A stretch of DNA of 64,000 nucleotides from Bacteroides fragilis (GTDB lineage: Bacteria; Bacteroidota; Bacteroidia; Bacteroidales; DTGW01): assembly GCA_945889005.1 (NCBI GenBank), contig CAMDBI010000001.1:1-64000 (forward strand). Direction: 5' to 3'. The notes below the pieces were generated by a model that ran no database searches, was not told the origin of the DNA, and saw only the letters and a program-made list of their open reading frames with translations. Position 1 is the stretch's first letter; each line of letters opens with the position of its first letter. Shown piece by piece: positions 1-8,122 of the stretch. The position numbers were made by a program, and so were the translations under genes.

Positions 1-1240
1 ATATTACATGTTCCGGCGCTTACGGCTGTTACTAATCCTGTTAATGCATTTACTGTCGCTATAGCGGGGTTGCTACTGGTCCAGCCTCCTGATCCTCCAC
101 CCAATACGGTGCCGGCTACTGTATAGGTTGTGGTACTTCCTATACATTGTGGTGTGGTTCCCGCTGTTACGGTTCCTGAAACTGCATTGGCAGTTACTGT
201 ATAAGATTTTGAATCGGATTTATTACCGCCGCAACCACCTGTTACGGTGTATATGATATTACATGTTCCGGCGCTTACGGCCGTTACTACTCCTGTTAAT
301 GCATTTACTGTCGCTATAGCGGGGTTGCTACTAGTCCAGCCTCCTGATCCTCCGCCCAATACTGTACCGGCTACTGTATAGGTTGTGGTATTTCCGATAC
401 ATTGTGGTGTGGTACCTGCTGTTACTGTGCCAGCTACTGCCGTTGATGTTACAGTATATGCCTTTGAATCCGATACATTGCCGCCGCATCCACCTGTTAC
501 GGTGTATATGATATTACATGTTCCGGCGCTTACGGCGGTTACTACTCCTGTTAATGCATTTACTGTGGCTACTGCAGGGTTGCTACTGGTCCAACCGCCT
601 GTGCCTCCACTTAATACGGTACCAGCTACTGTATAGGTTGTGGTACTTCCTATACATTGTGGTGTGGTTCCTGCTGTTACAGTTCCTGAAACTGCATTGG
701 CAGTTACTGTATAAGATTTTGAATCGGATTTATTACCTCCGCAACCACCTGTTACAGTATATATGATATTACATGTTCCGGCGCTTACGGCTGTTACTAA
801 TCCTGTTAATGCATTTACTGTCGCTATAGCGGGGTTGCTACTGGTCCAGCCTCCTGATCCTCCGCCCAAAACTGTACCGGCTACTGTATAGGTTGTGGTA
901 TTTCCGATACATTGTGGTGTGGTACCTGCTGTTACTGTGCCTGAAACTGCATTGGCAGTTACTGTATAAGATTTTGAATCGGATACATTACCTCCGCAAC
1001 CACCTGTTACGGTATAAATAATATTACATGTACCTGCGCTTACGGCTGTTACTAATCCTGTAGTGGCATTTACTGTGGCTACTGCTGGGTTGCTGCTTGT
1101 CCAACCACCTGTACCTCCACTTAATACGGTGCCAGCTACTGTATAGGTTGTGGTACTTCCGATACATTGTGGTGTGGTACCTGCTGTTACTGTTCCTGAA
1201 ACTGCTGTTGGTGTAACAATAATTGTTGTACTCGCAGTAT
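1..1240 (-). repeat. Five in-frame 255-bp tandem repeats inside the adhesin gene
   Basis: The sequence atattacatg recurs at 1, 256, 511, 766 and 1021, an exact 255-bp (85-codon) period. Units are nearly identical at DNA level but are mosaics. Unit 1 shares its first half variants with unit 4 (gtcgctatagcggggtt) and its second half with unit 3 (ggatttattacc). Unit 2 carries a distinct second half (gccagctactgccgttgatg). This is what recent duplication plus gene conversion between units would leave. The array continues past the left edge, so its copy number is unknown. Confidence 0.95.
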
Positions 1241-2282
1241 TCTGACACAAATTTACATCAGTACCTATTACTGTATAGGTTGTTGTTGTAGGTGGAGATA
1301 CTGAGTGACTTGCACCAGCACCCACTCCATTATCCCATGTAAATGAAGTAGCAGTTCCGCCGGCATTTAATGTAGAATTGCTACCAAAACAAATAGGAGA
1401 TACTGTTGCACTTGCTGTAACAGTTGGTAAATCGTGAACAGCTACAGCTAAACTTGCATCGGCGGCTGCATAACAACCCGACGAATTTTTATAATTGACT
1501 TGTACGGTTCTGTTTCCGACATTCGTCCAAGTAACATCTATAGAACTGTTTCCCTGACCTGTGAATGTTCCTCCTGTAACTGTCCAGTTCCAGCTGTTTT
1601 CGCCAGAACCCGATTGAGTTGAGTATGTCTCCAAAGAATTTAAACAGACGCTATTAGATCCAATTATACTGGGAGTTGGTAGTGAGTTGACAATTACAGT
1701 TGCCGATTTTGTAGCAGGACAACCGTTTCCATCAACAACATCCATTTTTAATGTCGATGAAGTAGCAGCAGTATGAGTATAAGTAACCGTTGAATCGTTT
1801 ACAGGATTAATTGTACCAAAACCTGTTAAACTCCATGTAAAACTAGCAAAAGGTCGTTTACCTCCACCATATACAGGCACTATTGATTTTAATTCGTTAA
1901 CACATACGCTAATAGGGTTGTTGGGGTAAGTTATTGTAATAGTTTTAGCTGAATCTATTCTAAATGAAGATGTATTGTCTAATGGAGTTAAATCAGAACT
2001 ATAGACTGTAACATAATATCTTCCTGGAGCAATATTTTCGAACTTCCATGTTTCATTGCTTGTTGAACCTGAATTGTCAATTTGAGTTAAGCCTTGATAT
2101 AAGATATAAGTTAGAGGTTTATCAACAGGGTCAATACCTGAAACAAAAACAGTAACAGTTCCGTCATCGTAGTCAACACATGTTTCAGGTTCACTTTCAT
2201 CTACATCTATTGTCTGTGATAATAAAATGTTAGTGAAAAAAAAACTTAACAAAACTAATTGGAATATTTTAACTCGTTTCAT
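1..2282 (-). CDS. Giant secreted adhesin with PKD-like and tandem Ig-like (BIG2-type) domains, partial (C-terminus beyond window)
   Basis: Open reading frame with an ATG at 2282 that runs without a stop off the left edge (about 760 codons visible). It is missing from the ORF track because it is open-ended. It starts with a signal peptide (MKRVKIFQLVLLSFFFTN...). Residues about 25-120 form a beta domain with an APGRYYVTVYS ending. PKD/Ig-like modules rich in Ser, Thr and Gly follow (SWNWTVTGGTFTG; TATSFTWDNGVG) to about residue 345. From there the chain consists of 85-residue units containing GGWTSSNPAIATVNALTG, a bacterial Ig-like type 2 signature. Family knowledge: such Bacteroidota proteins are surface adhesins, usually exported by the type IX system through a C-terminal tag, which lies outside the window. 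Role in adhesion or gliding is inference. Lies 5 bp downstream of the small secreted gene at 2288-2617, probably the same transcript. Confidence 0.85.
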   Translation of the reverse strand, partial: MKRVKIFQLVLLSFFFTNILLSQTIDVDESEPETCVDYDDGTVTVFVSGIDPVDKPLTYILYQGLTQIDNSGSTSNETWKFENIAPGRYYVTVYSSDLTPLDNTSSFRIDSAKTITITYPNNPISVCVNELKSIVPVYGGGKRPFASFTWSLTGFGTINPVNDSTVTYTHTAATSSTLKMDVVDGNGCPATKSATVIVNSLPTPSIIGSNSVCLNSLETYSTQSGSGENSWNWTVTGGTFTGQGNSSIDVTWTNVGNRTVQVNYKNSSGCYAAADASLAVAVHDLPTVTASATVSPICFGSNSTLNAGGTATSFTWDNGVGAGASHSVSPPTTTTYTVIGTDVNLCQNTASTTIIVTPTAVSGTVTAGTTPQCIGSTTTYTVAGTVLSGGTGGWTSSNPAVATVNATTGLVTAVSAGTCNIIYTVTGGCGGNVSDSKSYTVTANAVSGTVTAGTTPQCIGNTTTYTVAGTVLGGGSGGWTSSNPAIATVNALTGLVTAVSAGTCNIIYTVTGGCGGNKSDSKSYTVTANAVSGTVTAGTTPQCIGSTTTYTVAGTVLSGGTGGWTSSNPAVATVNALTGVVTAVSAGTCNIIYTVTGGCGGNVSDSKAYTVTSTAVAGTVTAGTTPQCIGNTTTYTVAGTVLGGGSGGWTSSNPAIATVNALTGVVTAVSAGTCNIIYTVTGGCGGNKSDSKSYTVTANAVSGTVTAGTTPQCIGSTTTYTVAGTVLGGGSGGWTSSNPAIATVNALTGLVTAVSAGTCN

Positions 2283-2287
2283 TTCAA

Positions 2288-2617
2288 TTATTTTAATATT
2301 ACAGGGTTCTTTTTATAAAATATAATAGAATCTTTTTGATTAGGTAAATGTATGATAATATTATATTTTCCTGATTTTAAATTTTTAAACTCAAATTCAG
2401 AATTATATAATTTATCACTAGAAAAAGAATTGTCTAATTTATATTGTAAACCAATAATATATGGATATTCAATATCTTTTACTTTTATTGAAATAATACC
2501 ATTAGTATTATCTTTGTTTGTTGTATTCTTTGTTTTTATATCTATTACAACAGCACTTAAATAATTATTTATATTAAAAATTAAAAAAAGCAGTAATAAA
2601 GTTTTTAATGTTTTCAT
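2288..2617 (-). CDS. Small secreted protein of unknown function
   Basis: 109 residues from the ATG at 2617. The longer track start at 2659 was rejected because MKTLKTLLLLFLIFNINNYLSA makes a clean signal peptide only from the internal Met. The mature part (about 85 aa) is a predicted all-beta domain with GIISIKVKD...LKSGKYNIIIHL, a layout like the first domain of the downstream adhesin (GTVTVFVSG...IAPGRYYVTVYS). No catalytic motif is visible. It ends 5 bp before the adhesin start and is probably co-transcribed. It could be an accessory or truncated paralogue of the adhesin; I do not recognise the family. Confidence 0.6.
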   Translation of the reverse strand: MKTLKTLLLLFLIFNINNYLSAVVIDIKTKNTTNKDNTNGIISIKVKDIEYPYIIGLQYKLDNSFSSDKLYNSEFEFKNLKSGKYNIIIHLPNQKDSIIFYKKNPVILK

Positions 2618-2998
2618 TTGTATTTTTTTATCAACAATTTTACGCCGGAAAGTTAACAACTTTTACGCTTCATTTCCAAATAGGTTACAGCTTTTTGATT
2701 AACAATTAGTGTTCAGATACAGGCATTTCGTCACACAAATCATGAGATTGCCCTGTAAAATTGAGCATTTAGTGTAATAGATTAATTTTCAACTATGTTA
2801 ATAAATTGTTGGATGAATACACTTATATAAGGGACGAATTTACTAACTTTTAGAAGTTGGATGATTTTCATCACCTGATAAAACAATGGGAAAATGGGGA
2901 AATGGGAGAATGTGAAAATGGGAAAATGAATAAACTATCAATATATCTATAAATTATTAAAAAGTGAAAATGCGTTTTAGCAAATTAAAATTATTTAT
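2618..2998. other. Gene-free stretch with duplicated block and low-complexity tract
   Basis: About 380 bp without a convincing ORF. It holds one copy of a duplicated block (2656-2734, see repeat) and a purine-rich run at about 2886-2930 built from gggaaaatg / gtgaaaatg words. Similar AATGTG words recur in several other gaps of this window. No tRNA, promoter or terminator was recognised. Confidence 0.6.
2656..2734 (+). repeat. Imperfect direct repeat, copy 1 of 2 (other at 3380-3456)
   Basis: About 78 bp starting aacttttacgcttcatttcc and ending in ..gtcac aligns with 3380-3456 (acttatacgcttcatttcc...tcac), with scattered substitutions. The two copies flank the broken toxin/antitoxin pair, so they may mark a past duplication or recombination of a toxin-antitoxin locus. 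Confidence 0.7.
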
Positions 2999-3136
2999 TC
3001 AAGTAAATACCCCGAAACATGATTGTTTGTAATGTATCGAATAAGATAACGATAAACCAAAATACTCTTTTTCGTATAATGTAAATGCGAGCTGATCTAA
3101 ATAATCGATAACCGAAGGATGAAATGCAACATTCAT
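2999..3136 (-). pseudogene. Truncated RelE/ParE-like toxin remnant
   Basis: 45 codons from an ATG that overlaps the antitoxin stop (TAATG). The peptide opens with MNVAFHPSVIDYLDQLAFTL followed by YEKEYFGL, like the N-terminus of a RelE/ParE-type toxin family common in Bacteroidota. After that it goes out of register and stops at TGA. Toxins of this family are about 90-110 aa, so roughly two thirds, including the catalytic C-terminal strands, is gone. Identification is by recall of the family pattern and should be treated as tentative. Too short for the ORF track. Confidence 0.55.
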
Positions 3137-3354
3137 TAAGCAAACCAGTTTTTAATTCGTTTATGCATTTGATCTTTAAATTGATTGGGAGTAAGGCTAT
3201 TTTCCCAATCTTTTTCAAATTGCTCATCAAAATCACTACTATGTTTAATTGAGGATGGTTCTATTTCATTGCCATATTTACGAAGATCAATTCTTACATA
3301 ACGATTATTACCTTTGCTATCTTTTTCAAATTTAATGCCCGATAATTGCGCCAT
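3136..3354 (-). CDS. Antitoxin-like small protein
   Basis: 72 aa, MAQLSGIKFEKDSKGNNRYVRIDLRKYG..., ending in NQFKDQMHKRIKNWF. The opening pattern (short beta hairpin with G-x-x-R-Y-V-R-I-D) matches small proteins encoded just upstream of RelE-like toxins in Bacteroidota. The gene is intact, while its 3' partner (TAATG overlap) is truncated, so it would be an orphan antitoxin. Function is inferred from context and family resemblance only. Confidence 0.55.
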   Translation of the reverse strand: MAQLSGIKFEKDSKGNNRYVRIDLRKYGNEIEPSSIKHSSDFDEQFEKDWENSLTPNQFKDQMHKRIKNWFA

Positions 3355-3379
3355 AAAAAGTTGTTTTTTACAAAATTAC

Positions 3380-3456
3380 AACTTATACGCTTCATTTCCA
3401 AATACGCTTCAGCTTTTTAATTAAGTTTAGGTGTTCATATACTGACATTTAGTCAC
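3380..3456 (+). repeat. Imperfect direct repeat, copy 2 of 2 (other at 2656-2734)
   Basis: Second copy of the ~78-bp block, located directly upstream of the antitoxin-like gene. Shared words include ttcatttccaaata and tacagcttttt / tcagcttttt. Copy 1 lies beyond the toxin remnant. Confidence 0.7.
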
Positions 3457-3511
3457 GAACTCCCATTGAACGTAGTGGGGAATCTCATTTGTTTCAAAAC
3501 AAGTTATTGAT

Positions 3512-3745
3512 TTATGACTTCATAAATACTTCAAAATCGTTTTTTTCTACAGATAATGCTCTTAATACCTGTTTTACAATAAACTCGGGCACGGGCGTAA
3601 TGTGGGTTTGAATAGTAACGGGACGGGTTAGGTCACTTCTCGACCATATTTCGTGACCGCCACTGGTGCGTATACACTTTAAGCCTTTCCACTCTAAATA
3701 TTGTCTGAAGGTCTTTAAAGGTATATTTTTAAGATTGGCAGCCAT
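3512..3745 (-). CDS. hicA: HicA-like mRNA interferase toxin
   Basis: 77 aa, close to the family length. It has the double-stranded-RNA-binding fold pattern LKTFRQYLEWKGLKCIRTSGGHEIW, with the conserved GGHEIW carrying the catalytic His, then PVTIQTH and a VKQVLRAL helix. HicA toxins cleave mRNA and are neutralised by HicB. The ATG overlaps the hicB stop by one base (TAATG), so the two are translationally coupled with antitoxin first. This toxin appears intact. Confidence 0.85.
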   Translation of the reverse strand: MAANLKNIPLKTFRQYLEWKGLKCIRTSGGHEIWSRSDLTRPVTIQTHITPVPEFIVKQVLRALSVEKNDFEVFMKS

Positions 3746-4122
3746 TATAAAGGCAACTCTATAGATTTATCAATTTTACGAAATGGATAATTGTTGAAAA
3801 TATTACTAAAATTTTCGTTTTTTTCAAGCAAATGTCCCATTGTAGGAGGAATTCGTTTTTTATTACTCTTAATAGTCCAACCCAATCGACGTAAATCTTT
3901 ATCTAAAGTTTTTTTATGAGTTGTGAATAACAAATATTCACCAAGTACTATTTTAAACGATTCTTCGGCTTCGGTCTCAGAAACACCATATCCGCTAATG
4001 TCAAGAGCCGGACAGTATACTATTTGCGAGCCACTATCTTCGAACAAAATTACAGGTAATGACATATTCATTTTGTGAAAACCACTCTCCCATGTGCCAC
4101 TAAAATGTCCGTATGGATTCAT
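3745..4122 (-). CDS. hicB: HicB-like antitoxin
   Basis: 125 aa. Residues about 20-65 carry the HicB partial RNase-H-like core (VILFEDSGSQIVYCPALDISGYG, then a TEAEESFKIVL helix). The C-terminal part, rich in basic residues and containing GWTIKSNKKRI, replaces a simple HTH or RHH and may bind the promoter. The start at 4122 gives MNPYGHFSGTWESGF before the core; internal Mets at residues 18 and 20 are alternatives. Operon with hicA. Confidence 0.8.
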   Translation of the reverse strand: MNPYGHFSGTWESGFHKMNMSLPVILFEDSGSQIVYCPALDISGYGVSETEAEESFKIVLGEYLLFTTHKKTLDKDLRRLGWTIKSNKKRIPPTMGHLLEKNENFSNIFNNYPFRKIDKSIELPL

Positions 4123-4348
4123 ATAAAAACATTTTGTAATGTTATTGAACGTTAGTAATGTATTTAAGTTAACAAAAATGCACGTTTTTTTGTTAAATAC
4201 AATTACTTAAAGATAATTTATTATTTTTATAAATAAAAAAACATCCATTTATCAAAAATGAAAAAAAATTGTGTTTTAAAGATATATTCAAAAACATTAC
4301 TTCTTTTTTAATTTTCACATTCGCACATTATCTCATTTGCACATTTGT

Positions 4349-5581
4349 TTATTCTTCCCTCGTTTCGAAATATTTTTCGGAAATAAGCCTTACGGGCAAC
4401 CAGGTTGTAAGAAAACCGATAAATGCAATGGTGGCAAATACCAAAAATATATCGCTAAACTGAACCAGTACGGGATAACTGTCGACAATAAACGAACCGC
4501 TTCCGCCTAGCTTGATAATGCCAAAGTACATTTGAACAAAGCTAATGCTAAGACCTAAAACCAAACCTATAATGGCTCCAATGGCTGTTACCATCCAACC
4601 TTCGAACATAAATACTTTGCGAATGGTAGCCCAGTCGGCTCCCAGGTGATTGAGTATTGATATGTCGCGTTTTTTGTCGATAATGACCATGGTAAGCGAA
4701 CTAATAATATTGAACGAGGCTACAATAAGGATAAATGTAAGAATAAAAAATATAGCCCATTTCTCAGATTGCATAATTTTGTACAAGAGAGCTTCTTGTT
4801 GGTAACGGTCTTGTACCAGAAAGCGCTGCCCAAGAATTTGCTGTATCGAGTTTTGAATGTCTTTTACATTGGCTTTTGGATGTAGTTTAATATCGATACT
4901 GCTCACTTCGTGGGTATAATCGAGCAAATCGGCTGCAAACGAGATGGGAACAATAAAATATTTCGAATCGAAATCTTGCTCAATGGCAAATGCTCCCGAA
5001 GGGTAAATATATTTTCGCTTAAAAGCTTCTTCGGGATTGAACGAAACATCTCCGGTTCTTCGAGGAACCCACACGGTAACAGGTTCGGCCGACCCGAGGT
5101 AATAGCCCAACGAATATCCGACACCTTGCCCAATAATGCCATAATTGATTTCTCCGGCTTCGATTTTGAACTGTCCTTGTACTAGGGTTTTCTGTATGCC
5201 CGAAACTTTTGTATAATTGTCCGATACGCCTTTTACAACGCCTATAAATTGTTTTTCGCCATATTGAAAAAGGGCATTTTCTTCGAGACTAAATGCATAA
5301 GCGCTAACGCCTTGTATCGAATCTATTTGCTGGAGCTGAAGCGAGTCGGGGGTAAACACTTTGGCATCGACTACCGTAATTTTTATATCGGGGTCGAAAG
5401 AGTTGAAAAGGCTTTTGATGAGATGATCGAAACCATTGAACACCGACAATACCACAATGAGTGCCATAGTGCCAACAGCCACACCTGCCATCGATAGGTA
5501 CGATATGATATTGATGGCCGAAACCGATTTTTTCGACCTAAAATACCGACGTGCTATGAACCATGGGAAACTCTTCAACAT
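4349..5581 (-). CDS. LolC/LolE-type ABC transporter permease (FtsX family)
   Basis: 410 aa. The N-terminus WFIARRYFRSKK is followed by TM1 (about 22-50, INIISYLSMAGVAVGTMALIVVLS), a periplasmic MacB-like domain (about 55-270), and three C-terminal helices (about 275-300, 327-355, 375-400). This is the layout of lipoprotein-releasing permeases that, with a LolD ATPase, extract outer-membrane lipoproteins from the inner membrane. The ATPase is not in the window. Its start is 3 bp from the stop of the upstream methyltransferase gene, hence the same operon. It could instead be a MacB-like exporter permease. Confidence 0.85.
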   Translation of the reverse strand: MLKSFPWFIARRYFRSKKSVSAINIISYLSMAGVAVGTMALIVVLSVFNGFDHLIKSLFNSFDPDIKITVVDAKVFTPDSLQLQQIDSIQGVSAYAFSLEENALFQYGEKQFIGVVKGVSDNYTKVSGIQKTLVQGQFKIEAGEINYGIIGQGVGYSLGYYLGSAEPVTVWVPRRTGDVSFNPEEAFKRKYIYPSGAFAIEQDFDSKYFIVPISFAADLLDYTHEVSSIDIKLHPKANVKDIQNSIQQILGQRFLVQDRYQQEALLYKIMQSEKWAIFFILTFILIVASFNIISSLTMVIIDKKRDISILNHLGADWATIRKVFMFEGWMVTAIGAIIGLVLGLSISFVQMYFGIIKLGGSGSFIVDSYPVLVQFSDIFLVFATIAFIGFLTTWLPVRLISEKYFETREE

Positions 5582-5584
5582 CGC

Positions 5585-6394
5585 TTATTTCCATGCTTTA
5601 ACAATCAGACCTGTACCCGATAAATGTTTCCCATGCAAATCGAAATAATTTAAAATCAAACAAAACGGGAAAACAATGAGGTAATAAAAAGGCAATATCA
5701 ATGCAAACAACTTGCTTTTGTTCAACATCGTGATGGGGTATTTCATAGACCAACGCCACGAAATTTGTCCGGGTTTGCCATACGAGTACTTTGCCTCAAC
5801 TTTTTGGAAACCGGCATTGCTTAATTTTTTTCGAATATCATCTATATTATAGCCATCGCGAACATGTTCGTCGATAAACGAATGCTCGTCGTTGTCGTGC
5901 ACATCGGATCCTCCTTGGTCAGATGGGGTAGAAACAAGCAATACTCCCCCCATGCGAAGAGAGTCATAAAAATTTTTGAATACCTGATCGTCGTCTTCGA
6001 TATGCTCCATTACATCGACCGAAATAATAAGGTTGTAGGAGTTTTCTTCTTTAAACTTGGTCAAATCGGCTACTTCGAATTGCACCTGTTCGCCTTTGCC
6101 CAATCTGTTAAAGAACTGCTGGCTATCGTCGACGTGTACTTGCTGAATATCGACACCTTTAATTTTCCACTGGCGCGAAAGGCACGACATATAATAATCG
6201 TACTGGCCCATGCCCATACCGCCATCGAGTACCCTGGCTTCTGAACCAATTGTTTTGCGAATCGAACGTAATTCTTTCTTGATATGCCATGCTCTGAGCA
6301 ACAACAAATCGATGAGTTTGTAAAAAACAATTTGCACCGTAGTGCTTTTCTTAACTATTGCCGAAAGCGAATGTTTTATAGGCTCGTATTTCAT
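5585..6394 (-). CDS. Class I SAM-dependent methyltransferase, probably membrane-associated
   Basis: 269 aa. Motif I VLDGGMGMGQ (about 55-64) binds SAM. An acidic motif (GVDIQQ) and the post-motif ISVDVMEHIEDDD...GGVLLVSTPS follow, as in UbiG/COQ5-like enzymes. A hydrophobic stretch near the C-terminus (about 225-248, LFALILPFYYLIVFPFCLILN) may associate with the membrane. The substrate is unknown; a lipid or surface-glycan substrate is only a guess from the hydrophobic tail. Operon with the LolC/E-like permease 3 bp downstream. Confidence 0.75.
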   Translation of the reverse strand: MKYEPIKHSLSAIVKKSTTVQIVFYKLIDLLLLRAWHIKKELRSIRKTIGSEARVLDGGMGMGQYDYYMSCLSRQWKIKGVDIQQVHVDDSQQFFNRLGKGEQVQFEVADLTKFKEENSYNLIISVDVMEHIEDDDQVFKNFYDSLRMGGVLLVSTPSDQGGSDVHDNDEHSFIDEHVRDGYNIDDIRKKLSNAGFQKVEAKYSYGKPGQISWRWSMKYPITMLNKSKLFALILPFYYLIVFPFCLILNYFDLHGKHLSGTGLIVKAWK

Positions 6395-6404
6395 AAAATT
6401 AGTT

Positions 6405-6465
6405 GAAAGTTGAAAGTTGAAAGTTGAAAGTTAATAGTGGACAGTGAATAGTGAATAGGAAAAAA
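6405..6465. repeat. Degenerate short-word tract (gttgaaa / agtgaata)
   Basis: Tandem gttgaaa words (agttgaaagttgaaagttg...) pass into gtggacagtgaatagtgaat. This low-complexity tract sits between rbfA and the methyltransferase gene. No function is visible. Confidence 0.6.
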
Positions 6466-6570
6466 GTTGAAAATATAAAAAAGTTTCTCATTAAAATTTC
6501 CAAAAGAGCTACATGTTTACTATTTCCGATTTTATTTAATTTGCATATTTTCACATTTGTCATTTTCACA

Positions 6571-6909
6571 TTATTTCTTTAGTAAATTATCAATTTTCTC
6601 GATATAATCTAAGCTATCGTCGATAAAAAATTCCAAATTTGGGACTATTCGCAGCTGATTGCGTACATTGTTACCCAATAAATGACGAAAATGTTTGGTT
6701 TGTGCTTTCACCAATTTCAAAACATCTTTCACATCGTTGGTTGGAAATATGCTTATGTTGACCCGAGCAATTCCCAAATCGGGGGTTACACGTACGCTGG
6801 TTACGGTTATCATTTTGCCGGGACAAATAGTAATTGCTTCGCGCTGAAGCAAATTGCCCAATTCTTTTTGAAGCAAACGTGATACCTTTTCTAATCGATT
6901 CGATTCCAT
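6571..6909 (-). CDS. rbfA: 30S ribosome-binding factor RbfA
   Basis: 112 aa, normal length. Recognisable from RLEKVSRLLQKELGNLLQRE, the ITVTSVRVTPDLGIARVNISIFP strand pair, and the IVPNLEFFIDDSLDYIEKIDNLL C-terminal signature. It is a KH-like protein that binds late 30S precursors near the 16S rRNA 5' end and helps maturation, especially in the cold. It lies upstream of the methyltransferase-permease pair on the same strand, with a 175-bp repeat-bearing gap. Confidence 0.95.
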   Translation of the reverse strand: MESNRLEKVSRLLQKELGNLLQREAITICPGKMITVTSVRVTPDLGIARVNISIFPTNDVKDVLKLVKAQTKHFRHLLGNNVRNQLRIVPNLEFFIDDSLDYIEKIDNLLKK

Positions 6910-6952
6910 TTTTATTAAATAAATTACAAAGTCGTTTTACTTAGCTTTATAA

Positions 6953-7053
6953 ACCTCCCCTGCCCCTCCTTTACTTCGACTAAGCTCAGTAACCAAGGAG
7001 GGGAAACAGCCGCACTAAATTGTTATTGCCCCTTCTCAAGGGGTTGGGGTTTT
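6953..7053. repeat. Palindromic repeat element (paired G/C-rich hairpins)
   Basis: Hairpin 1: CCCCTCCTT (6963-6971) pairs with AAGGAGGGG (6995-7003) around ttcgactaagctcagt. Hairpin 2: CCCCTT (7029-7034) pairs with AAGGGG (7038-7043). The ttcgacta..gctcag core is shared with the repeats near 59.8-60.9 kb. It sits between the divergent rbfA and trpS and could terminate or insulate transcription. Confidence 0.7.
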
Positions 7054-7107
7054 ATTAATTTCTAAACTAAACAAATTAAAATAAGCCACAAAGTTACGAT
7101 TTTTTTT

Positions 7108-7115
7108 TAGTTTTG
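7108..7115 (+). promoter_or_regulatory. Bacteroidota-type -7 promoter box (TAnnTTTG) for trpS
   Basis: TAGTTTTG, 18 bp before the trpS ATG, predicting a leader of about 11 nt. No clear -33 TTTG was found. Motif match only. Confidence 0.45.
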
Positions 7116-7132
7116 CGGTTCAAACATCAGAT

Positions 7133-8122
7133 ATGGAAACAGTACTCAGCGGTATACGATCGACAGGCAATCTACACCTTGGAAATTATTTTGGGGCACT
7201 CAAAAATTTTGTAAAAATGCAACACGATTACAAGTGCTTTTTCTTTATAGCCGATTACCATTCGCTTACCACGCACCCCCATCCCGACAACCTTCATGTA
7301 AGTGTACGAAAAATAGTATCCGAATACTTAGCAGCCGGTATCGACCCCGAAGCAGCTACCATCTATATCCAGAGCGATGTTCCCGAAGTGTGCGAGTTGT
7401 ACCTGCTTTTCAATATGATCTCGTATGTAGGTGAGCTCGAACGTACCACTACTTTCAAAGAAAAAGTACGCAAACAACCCGACAATGTCAATGCCGGTTT
7501 GCTTACCTACCCGGTTCTGCAGGCTGCCGATATATTGATACACCGTGCCAACCATGTTCCTATTGGCAAAGACCAAATTCCTCACCTCGAAATGACCCGC
7601 AACATAGCCAATCGTTTCAACAATATGTTTGGAGTGCAGTATTTTCCTGAACCCGGTGCTTTTAACTTTGGTGCCGCACCGGTAAAAGTTCCCGGACTCG
7701 ATGGCTCAGGCAAAATGGGCAAATCGGAAGGAAATGGCATTTACCTGATCGATACAGCAGAAGATATCCGCAAAAAAGTGATGCGTGCCGTTACCGATAG
7801 TGGTCCAACAGAACCTAACCAAGCAAAACCCGAAGCCATCGACAACCTGTTTACCATTATGAAACTGGTTTCCTCAACAGATACTGTAACTTTTTTCGAA
7901 GAGAAATACAACACCTGCCAAATTCGCTATGGCGATATGAAAAAACAATTGGCCGAAGACATCAACGCCTATATTGCACCTATTCGCGACAAAATCAACG
8001 ATATTTACAACGATAGTGCCTATCTGCAAAAAGTGGTTTCACGAGGAGCCGAGAAAGCAAGGGCAAGTGCTTCGAAAACGGTAAAAGAAGTTAGAGAGAT
8101 TATTGGGTTTAAATCATTTTAA
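7133..8122 (+). CDS. trpS: Tryptophan--tRNA ligase
   Basis: 329 aa, the usual length for the bacterial enzyme. Class I signatures: the HIGH variant in GNLHLGNYFGALKNF (about 12-26), and a KMSKS variant in DGSGKMGKSEGN (about 195). GKDQIPHLEMTRNIA follows the Rossmann core. It charges tRNA-Trp in the cytoplasm. Its 3' end overlaps the convergent caspase-like gene by 9 bp. Confidence 0.97.
   Translation: METVLSGIRSTGNLHLGNYFGALKNFVKMQHDYKCFFFIADYHSLTTHPHPDNLHVSVRKIVSEYLAAGIDPEAATIYIQSDVPEVCELYLLFNMISYVGELERTTTFKEKVRKQPDNVNAGLLTYPVLQAADILIHRANHVPIGKDQIPHLEMTRNIANRFNNMFGVQYFPEPGAFNFGAAPVKVPGLDGSGKMGKSEGNGIYLIDTAEDIRKKVMRAVTDSGPTEPNQAKPEAIDNLFTIMKLVSSTDTVTFFEEKYNTCQIRYGDMKKQLAEDINAYIAPIRDKINDIYNDSAYLQKVVSRGAEKARASASKTVKEVREIIGFKSF

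Noticed and set aside
385-1248. Track ORFs on both strands at 385-636, 518-766 and 1024-1248
   Set aside because: Shadow frames of the adhesin repeats; the real frame is the minus-strand ORF open at the left edge.
2991-3236. 81-aa minus ORF overlapping the antitoxin
   Set aside because: Out of frame with both the antitoxin and the toxin remnant; the RelE-like reading (2999-3136) explains the region better.
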